From positions 2,853,001 to 2,917,000 of the forward strand of contig CM055901.1 in the NCBI GenBank assembly GCA_029582155.1: 64,000 bases of DNA. Reading direction: 5' to 3'. The stretch is from Panopea generosa. Lineage: Eukaryota > Mollusca > Bivalvia > Adapedonta > Hiatellidae. Of the stretch, positions 54,238-64,000 are shown piece by piece. Below the pieces are notes generated by a model. It saw nothing but the letters and a program-made list of their open reading frames with translations, was not told the origin of the DNA and searched no databases. Made by a program: the position numbers and the translations under genes. How positions within the stretch are numbered: position 1 is the stretch's first letter; each line of letters opens with the position of its first letter.

Positions 54238-54482
54238 ATTTTTATTGTTTAGAATAGGGTTTAACGCCATTTAAACACATTTCAGGTTATATATGGCATA
54301 TCCATTTTTATTGACGAAGGAAGACCTCGGAAAAAATCTGAGTAGAACCATCCTTCTTCCGCAAGGAACTGGCAAACTTTCTCGCATACAAATTTTGGAC
54401 TGAGCGGGACTCGAATCTTTGACCTAAGCGGTGAGCGGTAAATGCTCTTAAGATGGTACCCACTCGACCTAAGAGGACCCCG
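54238..54482 (-). mobile_element. tRNA-derived SINE, family D, near full length (intronic)
   Basis: On the minus strand: head aggtcgagtgggtaccat, B box agattcgagtcccgctcagt, body ccttgcggaagaaggatggt and cgaggtcttccttcg, and a single tail unit ggatatgccatatataacct. This is the reference copy showing the source of the 19-bp array at 14360. Confidence 0.88.
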
Positions 54483-55686
54483 TAAGAAAAACAAATCTCC
54501 TGTCAATCACACATGCAAATAACGATATCCATATCATAGATTAAAATAAAATTCTATGGTCTTGGTGGAGACAGCAAATTTAAATTACTTGACAATTTCT
54601 TCTTTTTAAATGTTTTACCAGAAACAGCTAGACACCATATATATATTTCCCCAAACCTCTAAAGACCCAATGTGTATACTCTTGTCTCAGTATTTCACAC
54701 CGAATATGAATGTGAATAAATGAAAGAATAAGTTAAAGAGCTACTATAATATCACAAAGATGTACTATTAATGTAAGCATTGTGCACTGTGCGATGGGAT
54801 GACCCTGACCTGTAACACACTTATCGACGGGGAAATAAAGGTACAAAACTGAAAGAAAAAATATAGATATTGTTGCATTGTTATGTAAAGCATGTGTTGT
54901 TTTATGTGTACATATATAAAACATATGTGCTTTTAAGAAACTTAAATACAAATAGAGTTGATTTAAATGCGTTTGAAATATGGAAGAAAACCATGCAGAT
55001 AAATAGAGAAATTCTCTGATATTATTTCTTGAAATTGAATACATTACCTCCATTTACAAAACTTATCCCATCATTTGACATAATAATTAGGTGACAAAAT
55101 AAATGTAAGTTAATTCGGCAGGTAACGAAACAAAATTTCACTCGGAATACTTTGATTGTATATTTAAGTTTAATGGCCAAGATTTTACTACTAAATTTTA
55201 AACATACTATGCATATTTGGCCAAAGGATGGATATAGTACTAGAATAATTCGTTTCCTTGTAAAATGTATTAAGTTCGACATGAAAACATAATAATATTC
55301 TCGTCTTGTTGTATTTCTTAGTTTCACCTAATAAACAGCGTAGGAGAAAGACACTAATCTAGTAGTCTATTGTATTTATCCTTTGACCAAAAATCCAACG
55401 TATGTTTAGGTTTTAAACATTTTATCTTGGATATTATTGAATCATTATTGAAAATTTTATTTTGCTAACAGCCGTATAAACTTTATTCGGTATATAAATA
55501 ATATAATGTACATTTTAAGATTGTCTCTTCGCCCGTGTTGACAAATTACATTGAGAATAGAGGAACCTCCTGCTGATGATGGGTATTAAAACAGTATTGG
55601 AACAATTCATGTACCAGGTGATGTATCAATATATTTGTAAATTTAAAATCATTGCCATAATTTAATTTCAATTGTTTTTTTTTCAG

Positions 55687-56853
55687 GCGTTTGGAATAGT
55701 TTCCTTGATGTTCGTCATCTCGTCAATTCTCGGTTTCTGCCTAGAAACGCTACCAAACTTACGTCCAACAAACGTGACTTTGCCAAACACCACCAGCAAC
55801 TGCAACGGGAAAAATGTAACGACCAGCTATATTCTCAAGCCGAATGAAGCCTTAAACATTCTTGATACCATATGCACAGCCTTTTTCACCATGGAACTAA
55901 TTGTTCGTTTTTCGTTCTCGCCTAGTAAATTTAGATTCGTTCGTTCGGCCATGAACATCATTGACTTGCTGGCGCTTGTACCTCTATATATGCAACTTAT
56001 TTTGAACTCTGACAAGTTCAAGTTTTGCTATGCCAACGAACGGTTTATTTTTGAGATTATGTTCATTTTACGGATCATTCGGATGTTTCGCATTTTTCAT
56101 CTTGTCAAACACTATCAGGCTTTGCAGATTTTAGTTTATGCGCTCAAGGCAAGCTTACAGGAGTTGTTCATGTTAGGGATATTTTTACTCATAGGCATGC
56201 TTGTGTTTGCCACCATGATTTACTATGCAGAACGGAAGGACGCTGTGAATCCCAGTGACACATTTAGCACCATTCCAATCGGCTTTTGGTGGGCAATTAT
56301 CACTATGACAACAGTGGGTTATGGTGACGTTCATCCCGAGAAACCGATTGGTTATATTGTAGGCACGTGCTGTGCCGTAAGCGGTGTGCTAATGGTTGCT
56401 CTCACAATTCCGGTAATTTCAAATAATTTTACTCTGTTTTACACTCACGTCAGGTCTCGGGGAGGGCAGAGCTCTTCAAACGATTTAGGGGATAGTGAAA
56501 TACGATACCATTCTGAAGATGGCGCCAAAATTTACGAGAATGCCAGACGAACTTCAAACGGTTCAATTATCATGAATGACAAAAGTTTGACGCTGCCAAG
56601 AAAGAATTCGAACATTTCCGCCGCTACATTGGATGCTTACACGAATGGAAAGTGCGGTCATAATGGTGATATTAGATACGGGCGGATGTTGAGTGAACCG
56701 TCACCGAGGTACACGGAATCAGCATCTCTGGCAGAAGCTGCAACGACTAAAAGAGCTGAAACGGATTCTTACATAACACGTACAGGTTCTGTGAAGGCTC
56801 ATTCAGATGACGGCGTGATGTACTCAGGTGACGCCATGCTTGACTACTGTTGA
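55687..56853 (+). CDS. Shaw/Kv3-like voltage-gated K+ channel, last coding exon (S1-S6, pore, C-terminus)
   Basis: Encodes 388 residues from a polypyrimidine-tract acceptor (ag at 55685-55686) to TGA at 56851. Domains in order: S1 about 55687-55752; an S1-S2 loop with three N-x-T sequons; S2 about 55852-55914 with the F-T-M-E charge-transfer residues; S3 with I-I-D about 55942-56005; S4 about 56053-56112; S5 about 56152-56232; and a pore with the TVGYGD filter at 56311-56328. In Shaker numbering S4 keeps R2, R3 and R4 (Arg codons 56071, 56080, 56089), but R1 is Phe (56062) and K5 is His (56098). In S6 the glycine hinge is kept, but PVP reads T-I-P (56404-56412) and the next residues are V-I-S before NNF. 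The ~130-residue tail has two PKA-like sites: R-R-T-S (56545-56556) and R-K-N-S (56599-56610). The protein is a plasma-membrane K+ pore subunit. The filter should select K+; gating is probably altered. The family call is secure; whether it conducts alone is open. Confidence 0.95.
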   Translation, partial: AFGIVSLMFVISSILGFCLETLPNLRPTNVTLPNTTSNCNGKNVTTSYILKPNEALNILDTICTAFFTMELIVRFSFSPSKFRFVRSAMNIIDLLALVPLYMQLILNSDKFKFCYANERFIFEIMFILRIIRMFRIFHLVKHYQALQILVYALKASLQELFMLGIFLLIGMLVFATMIYYAERKDAVNPSDTFSTIPIGFWWAIITMTTVGYGDVHPEKPIGYIVGTCCAVSGVLMVALTIPVISNNFTLFYTHVRSRGGQSSSNDLGDSEIRYHSEDGAKIYENARRTSNGSIIMNDKSLTLPRKNSNISAATLDAYTNGKCGHNGDIRYGRMLSEPSPRYTESASLAEAATTKRAETDSYITRTGSVKAHSDDGVMYSGDAMLDYC

Positions 56854-57714
56854 ATAATATGATTTGCAATAAATGTACATTCTCGACCAGGTGGATAATC
56901 TTTGCTAGTGAACTTCATAGTTCTTCTGCATTTTCTTTTTCAAATTTGGCTGATATTTCTTAATTCAAACTTAATGTTTATAAAACGAACACAAATGCAG
57001 GATTGCATCAACATTTGTACATCCACAAATATAAGACATATTCTTTAAACATATATCGTTGAAATATGTCAAACCGAAATAAAACATGTATTAAATATTT
57101 ACATATTAGCATTTTTAACATATTAACACAATTTAAACAATAAAATATGAGAAAAAAAATAGTTAAATATTACCCACCAAAATTGAGAACCTTTATAAAC
57201 ACGACCACGTTTTTGTTTACTTGATACTGTATATCTTTCACGTTTCTCACAATTTATTTGATTGACACGTGTTTCTCACGTTTTATTTTATTGAACTACA
57301 TGTATATACACGTGTTACTACACGTTTGAAATACAATGTTACATTTAAAAAAAATGCCATGCCATAAATGTTTGATGAATTGTTTTTCAATTTGTTTATT
57401 TACTGCATGTACTTCCTCACTGTGATATTATTTTTTGATTACGTATCTATTTAAATCACTTTTGTATGCAAATGATGCCAGCCATTATTGCCGTTGCCGT
57501 TATTGTGCTAGGCGTGTATTTGAGCCAATGATAATTTGCCATTTTAGAACACAACAACTTAGATAGTATTGTACAAACAACATAGTTTTTATTAATTTAT
57601 ATTTTTTATTATCTAAGTACTAAATTAAACGTATTGATGTGATTTTTAAAATGAAACTTGGTTGATATATATTGTGTCTCTGTAGGGGATAGAGGATTTG
57701 GGATTTGCAATTGC
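56854..57714. other. 3' UTR and downstream flank of the K+ channel gene
   Basis: AT-rich, with the polyadenylation hexamers noted above. No further exon. Confidence 0.5.
56868..56873 (+). promoter_or_regulatory. Possible polyadenylation signal of the K+ channel gene
   Basis: An AATAAA hexamer lies only 15 bases after the TGA stop, which would give a very short 3' UTR. Two further AATAAA hexamers at 57078-57083 and 57139-57144 would give 3' UTRs of roughly 250-310 bases. In DNA this AT-rich such hexamers occur by chance, so which one is used cannot be told from sequence. Confidence 0.35.
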
Positions 57715-57895
57715 AATTGACCTGACGCGAAAACGACTATAATTCCGCCCACTTGCCACGTGGCGATGGTTAGCCAAGTAAATACAATGTTATGTTTACT
57801 TAGACATCAACAGTTTGTCTTAGGAAAATGACCGCACTCTAACCAATATCGGTCGCTGATTGGATTATCGAAGTGTGACTGTGTCAGGTCAATTC
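57715..57895. mobile_element. TIR element (second MITE-like family), copy 2
   Basis: Left end aattgacctgacgcg and right end ctgtgtcaggtcaatt form a ~15-bp TIR. It is inverted relative to 25328-25502 and lies about 860 bases past the stop codon of the channel gene. Confidence 0.88.
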
Positions 57896-59890
57896 AAGGG
57901 TTGCTATATAAATCATATTTCTGAGGATCAAATCCTATAAATATTTCATAAAATAATCCCATAAAATAATGTATAGCCAAATCTAATGTTGCTTTGACAA
58001 GTCACGTGCAACGTGTTGCTGTTAAGAAGATAAAAATATGACAAATATCTTGAAAAGCGTTGTTGTCAAAATGGCTAAAGATCATGCTTTTAATACCTTT
58101 AGATTAACTAAAATATTTCAAAATAGTTCTTACCATATACATTTGATACAAATCGAGTTTGCATATGATAAGTTAGCGTGTGTGGGTTTTTTTTTAAAAA
58201 AAAACCAACAAATTTTCATACACTAATATAACGCACTGAAAATGTCCCAATTAATGCCATGTTTAAGTTATATCTTATATGATAATAAACGAATTTCATA
58301 AATTGTAATTACAGAAGCGAATAGAACTTGGCTGAAAGATTTATCCTGAATAAAAGCTTTGTTTAATTGGTCTTAATTGTACATCGTACACATATTGTTT
58401 TAGAATGGATCAGTATCACTGAACCATTATGAATTTCGTATCTACGTCTTATATGATAGTCTTTAAGCGTTTAAATACTGATCGTTCAATTAAATTTGAT
58501 TACAATGCTTTAAATAAAAGAAAAAGTAAGAGTGAACGGCCCGGGTTTGTGATTAAATGTGTCAGTTATTATTCTGAGCAAGAAACGTTGCCAAATTCAA
58601 GCTCATGCGAGATGAATGACTGTGTATCAAACGTACGTGTCAGTATTAATTTTTTTAATATATTCCAAACTTACTAGGATGTAATATAGGATTACTTTTA
58701 CTAAATGAATGATGGTCCAATGCTTCCACGTCTTTCAATTATGAAATATATGTTTTTATTAATTGTAAATATTTTGTTATGGTTGTTACAAGCACTGCTC
58801 TTCCGAGCTTTTGTATTCAGGTGACTGTTCATGTCTTCAGTTAATTTTGCATTGTATATATAACTTGAAAGATGGTCTATCGGCTTCCATCGTAAATCGT
58901 CCAAATTCCATCCAGATCAACACAGGATCTGAGCAAAGTAAGCAATAGTCTATAAAGAAACAATTCAAAGTAATCAAACTTCAAATTTAGATTGATGGCA
59001 AATCAGCAACGCATCTTCTGCGGTGATTGTATCATATAACTTTATAACCTGCTGGATTTATTACATGTATGTTTAAATATGTATACGTATGTTTAAATGA
59101 TAGTTCTTACAGATGCTACCGTACTGTTATGTTGATAATAGATTATCTTTTCATCACTCTATATAAAGTAATTAGACCAATGATTGTCAATTTATTATTA
59201 ATATAATTATAACCAACATGCTTTGTGTAAACAAAAATATCACAATGTATATTTAAATATTTACTTTTTAAATCGTTAGTCTTTAATCGTATGAAGTCGC
59301 TGATTTGAAAGTTACTTTTACCGTATTATCATGTTTATAATTATATTCAATTTATAGCTCGTAAAACAATATTACGTGTATATGATAATGACAGTCCCTT
59401 TTCTTAAACTCAAGAACAATAACGGTAAAGAAAGAAATACCGCTTACCACATCCGTGACGAATTGTTTTAATGTTTTATTTATAAAAATAAAAAAGGAAA
59501 TGGCAGTCACATAAAAACATCAAAGTTTGAAATTGTTTTCTATTTTCTATAAGCAAAAAAATAATGAAATAAAATAAATTATAATGGTTAAAGGTTGCCT
59601 TCAGGGAAGTCGGTATTTCATAGAATTAAGGAGCAATCCGTTCATATTTGTATATTTGAAACCAGGAATAGACAGGCATACATTGCTAACTTGGTTGGGA
59701 ATAGGATGTACAACGTCAGAGTTCCTATATGTTGCTCATAGCACTGTTTTGTCACACTTTTACACACCTTCTTTCTTGAAGTTGGGCACCGGTTTGATGG
59801 TTCGACTAAATCAAATTATGCATGCATATGATTTGAAAAAAATATACCAAGCATAAAATATTTTCTATAACTAATTTCTTGATCAACCCC
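57896..59890. other. AT-rich stretch, no gene seen
   Basis: Frames at 58038-58226, 58429-58677 and 59584-59856 show no recognised domain. Confidence 0.4.
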
Positions 59891-60095
59891 ACTACTGTGG
59901 AGATCAAGTGGTAGAGCATCGGTCCCAGAATCAGAAGGTCTTGAGTTCGATCCTTCGCCACGGCGATGTGAAGTGTCCTTGAACAAGAAACTTTTTCCGC
60001 ATATGCTTAGTACTGGTTCTACCCATGAGGACTTCAAACGTGATTTCTCTAGGTTGTAAAAACTTCAAAATCGAAGTGAAACAAATAAGTTTAAA
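59891..60095 (+). mobile_element. tRNA-derived SINE, family C
   Basis: A box caagtggtagagcatcgg, B box gagttcgatccttcgccac, then gtgtccttgaacaagaaa, agtactggttctaccc and a 3' end acaaataagttt. It matches the minus-strand copy at 9962-10170. Confidence 0.88.
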
Positions 60096-63000
60096 GTAAA
60101 CTGTTATTGAACTTATACCGATTAGTATCTAATTTTTAAATAATAACTGAAATAGTAACGGAAAGACTTACTAATGTTAAAAATACGGATTGTAATGTAA
60201 TATTTGTTCTTACTCCCGGAAACAGGCTATATATTAAAATAAAAAGTCTATATATAAATACACCTCCCCGCCTTTAGCATTAGTACTGTCATTTTCCCAA
60301 ACAGCTAAACATTCCATTATACATGCCACAAAAACACCGTATTTTAGCATCTACTAAACCAACATTAAGCATAAAATATCGATCTACTTTCGCAGAAGCA
60401 ACTTACCAATCACGGTATTCGTAGGACAAAACAATGTAACCTAACGAGAGAGTGACGCCGTTAAATTCATTTTAAGGGTCCAGAAAAAATTAGACTACAT
60501 TAAATGTCTTAATTTCAACTCGCATGCTTCCATGAGCTTGTGAACTAAACTCAAACCATGGTACACAAATGTATTTTATTTATTATTCACTTGCATGCTA
60601 TATTGAAATATTGCATAGTGGTTTGTTCAATTTATATATACAAATCCTTTTCATTATTAAACTTCAGTTATATTGATGCAATAAAACGAAAGACTATATT
60701 TTCTCACTGACTATGTCTTTTTCCCAATTGAATTTACATATTTGGAATAAGCAATGTAGTTGTTAATGTCAAAGCTGCCTGCACTGTAACAATTGCAGAA
60801 TACAATCTGCAACAAATGTTAACACGGTATGACGTAAGAATCACCTGTACATGGGAAATACAAATTAATGCTAAACTCGTGTTGAGCAGTGGTAGAGCAT
60901 CGGATCCGAGATCCATAAAATTGACAATTTCCTTATTCGGACATTCCGCGTTCCATGATTTTTTGAGCTGTACGTCACTGAAGTAGCATTTGCCATAAAA
61001 ATTGAGAAACAATAAAGAATTATTTTGGAAAATAGATAGCAAAGAAACATCATTGCTTAGTCTGCTTTGTGTAAGGAATTTACTAAGACGAACGAGACTT
61101 TCAACTTGCACTAATAAAACCAGACGATATGCAATATATTTGGAAATAAACCGTTGATACATAAATTATTAATATGCAATCTACGCAATCTCGCTTCTTA
61201 ATAAAAAACAATGATATGCTTTTCTCAGTGAAGTTTTGAAAAGATAACATTTGATTAATAAAAAATATTTTGCTTCGTAAAAGCCATCTGCGACCAGATA
61301 TTCTTAGAAACCTCAGGAATTGTATCTGTGGATTTCTTACCGGTGATTCTTACATCATATGAATGTTTTATTTGGAAAAAAACATGTTTTTTTCTAAGTC
61401 ACGCTATATTTACGTCATGTTCATTTAATTAGATTAATCCTGTTGCATGTAAGTATCTTTACTATTCTATAATATTGTTTACGTCTTCATCTGCTGAAAA
61501 AAAATGAGAATAAACTATATAATTGAAACCAGCTGGCGGCGTTGATTTCAGTTTAGTTGTAAGCACACGATTGTTTGCATTATTTCCGTGTAATTAAACC
61601 CTAACATAAGTACTTTTACAGGCTTTTTAAACCTTCTTAGCAATTACAACATATGTTTTAAATATCAGCTAAAAGCAAATATATACTTTTCTCTATACTT
61701 ATGCATTCATTTTCTTTATCTTTTTTTTTTCTCTCTAGATATATTCACCTACTTTCTCTTTCTCACTGGTATGGGAGATGTGTTTGTTATGTTATGACCT
61801 TGAACGGTCGCTCTCTTCTTTAAAAGTAGAAAAATAGATAAATGCTAGTGTATATAATCAGAAATAATATGTCTGAGGGTCAATATTTCACGTGGTGATA
61901 TTTAGAAAATATAAACTGCATAGAAATAAAGTCCATCATTCATTCTACCACACATGTGCTAGAACTGTACCAAACCTTTCGACCATTTATCAGTATGAAT
62001 ACATTAAACAAAATAGAAACTCCCACGCGATTTAAAAAAACGACGTGAATATGATTTTAAACTAGCAGCCCCATTTAAATTGTTTAGAATATTATGAGCG
62101 AACATGACCTTCCAGAAGTTACCTGATAATGACCTATGTGTATACCTTGGTAACAATCTAATCGTTCATTATTTTCACAAATGAATCATATAAATTTCAG
62201 ACTTAGCATGTTATTTATCAAACAATTCACTTTCAACTAAATAAACTGACGTTCAATTAGACCACATACAAAGTCATTACATTATTGAATAAATAGCCTA
62301 TATCTCATATAATGGGAAGAAATGTATGTGCGTGCTTCTGCCATTTCTCATTTTCTCTTATATTTCGTATTGTTACCAACAATAATATTTTATAGCAATT
62401 GCTTCGCAAATTATGCTCACTTAGCCAAGCATGCACATGATTTATTTTATATTTCAGATACGCCCATGTGACCGGAAATAAAGGAGTTCAATAGTTTCAG
62501 ATTCACCTTCATTTTGCTTTAACATTTTGTCGCATTTTACACCGTGTGTGATTAGTATTTGAAACGTTTGCATTTTCTTGTCCAAACGTTTTACACATTT
62601 TTCATATAACATTCTATCGGAGAGCAAGAACTGACAAATGAACAGGGAGACACGTTAAAGAGGATGACATTGCATTGTGGGAGTTTTTGCATTGAACGAC
62701 AATAAGGTTAAAGCAACTTTTGGCGATCGGCATAATGTGAATACACATAAACACGGGTATTTGGGGTTGCTAAGGTGACAGAAAACTGAACTAAATGGAT
62801 GACGTCACTTATAGTCAGTACACTATATCAACTGGACGTCTCACATGTGTCATTTCACTCCGTGGAGAAAGAGGTCCAGATTCGTAGCAAACAAACTGAA
62901 TAATATGTATAAAGTGTGTGGCATAAAGTTTACTGGCAAAACATAAATTATAATGCCACGGTAACACGCGATTGCATGAAAACAAACAAAAACGCTATTA

Positions 63001-64000
63001 GATAAGTGGCGTCGTAAACGGTTATGTTATCGGTTCGCACATATTTTCATTTCATATTTATTGGAGAAAACGCAGATAATTATACAATTGCCGAGGCTGT
63101 ATTCCAAACCGAAGAGCGATTTATAGACATTCCGATCCACTGTATGGATGTAAACTTTGAATGGGTGAATCCTGCAATCACAGTATACATAGTCACATGT
63201 GTCTGTAACTGACTGTACGGTCACACGAGCACTCCGTAAGAATGTTTCTTTGAAAATAAGCTATATTGAATAATACCTTGATGTCATAGGTTGTGTCTTT
63301 AAGCAACATGTTTTTTTTTTATAATTAAGTTAAAATACCACAAAAGTGAATAATGGTGATTTAGTCGACAGTTTTGTATTTGGTTAACAATATGAATATT
63401 CTAAATATTTCAAATGTTGATTTCTTTTCGGATGGCCGAAAGGTGCCGTTATATTGGTTTGGGACACTGTTAAATAAAAGATGAACGAAAATCGTAATAC
63501 AATACAACCAGAATTGCATATGTTTATATGGTGCGTAAAAGTAACTTGCTCGTTAAACATGTTATAGCTTATAACGTTTGTGTTATAAACACATTTCTGA
63601 TATGAAAATATAACTGACAAAAGAAATACAATTCTTATTGTTAAAAGGCAGAACAATAACTCTAAAACGTGACTAAAGCACTTAAAAATTCCTTTCAAGT
63701 TGTCGTTGTAGCGACCTAAATATAATAAATTTGCGCACGAGTGTAACCTATTTCTTGTCTGTTTTCTGACAAGCAGATATATTGCACAAGTCCAATGTGC
63801 TCTGACTATCGACACGGTATTTGATTTGCGTTATTATTTTCGACGGGCACTATGACGCCTATGACATTATATGTATCTTAAATCTCTCCAAATATTCTAA
63901 ATCGCGTCAATGTATTTGTAAATATTGATTACCGCACGTGTCGAACTTAAAGTGTGTCCCATTACGCGTTTTTGGTTCATTTGCATCGACCATCCATGCG
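60096..64000. other. AT-rich stretch, no secure gene
   Basis: Apart from the SINE fragment near 60880, no exon, array or element was recognised. Minus-strand frames of 142-143 codons at 60734-61162 and 63384-63815 lack domains; the first runs through the SINE fragment. Confidence 0.4.
60878..60922 (+). mobile_element. SINE family C head fragment
   Basis: gagcagtggtagagcatcgg followed by atccgagatcc; the body is absent. About 0.8 kb from the full copy. Confidence 0.6.

Larger units (their letters stand above)
52597..55686 (+). other. Intron between the T1b and S1-S6 exons
   Basis: A phase-0 GT-AG intron of 3,090 bp. The donor is gtaagt at 52597. The acceptor has a run of ten T before cag at 55684-55686. 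It carries a minus-strand dispersed element (52965-53147) and a minus-strand SINE (54238-54482). Joining the exons gives a sequence that runs from Y-P-R-T-S into S1, as in Shaw channels at the T1-S1 linker. Confidence 0.9.

Noticed and set aside
54282-54506. 74-codon minus-strand frame inside the channel intron
   Set aside because: Lies wholly within the SINE-D copy.
60734-61162. 142-codon minus-strand frame
   Set aside because: It runs through a SINE-C head fragment and has no domain.
63384-63815. 143-codon minus-strand frame
   Set aside because: AT-driven composition, no recognised domain or splice sites; one frame of this length in 64 kb on six frames is not far from chance.

Overview
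This is eukaryotic nuclear DNA: AT-rich, gene-poor and full of introns and repeats. A Shaw/Kv3-type channel gene, several tRNA-derived SINE families, small TIR elements and long minisatellites suggest a marine invertebrate, most likely a mollusc and perhaps a bivalve. That is inference from style; no species-diagnostic sequence was recognised.

Only one gene is secure. Two + strand exons (52331-52596 and 55687-56853), joined by a GT-AG intron of about 3.1 kb, encode the zinc-binding half of the T1 domain, all six membrane segments, the pore and the C-terminus of a Shaw/Kv3-like voltage-gated K+ channel. The first half of T1 and the start codon are missing. The first visible exon opens inside a split glycine codon, so at least one exon lies upstream. 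No open frame of 60 codons or more with the T1a motif was seen in the preceding 52 kb, so much of the window may be a giant 5' intron. The selectivity filter is intact. The S6 PVP bend is changed to T-I-P, and S4 has lost two of its usual positive positions.

The rest is repeats. 0-6 kb: microsatellites, a 22-bp minisatellite, a 168-bp tandem repeat with a palindrome in each copy, and a 66-bp array with a nested 21-bp array. 6.9-15.8 kb: two inverted copies of a ~250-bp TIR element, several SINEs, and a 19-bp array grown from a SINE tail. 16-21 kb: three large arrays back to back (37-bp, 23/39-bp and ~98-bp with poly-G runs). 25-28 kb: a ~175-bp TIR element, GAT and poly-C tracts, and SINEs. 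29-35 kb: 71-bp, 42-bp, 28-bp and 78-bp arrays. 37-53 kb: sparse, with a ~100-bp-arm foldback at 40.8 kb and one weak minus-strand exon candidate at 45 kb. 57-64 kb: a second copy of the 25-kb TIR element, SINE copies and unremarkable AT-rich DNA. By eye the tandem arrays fill about one sixth of the window.
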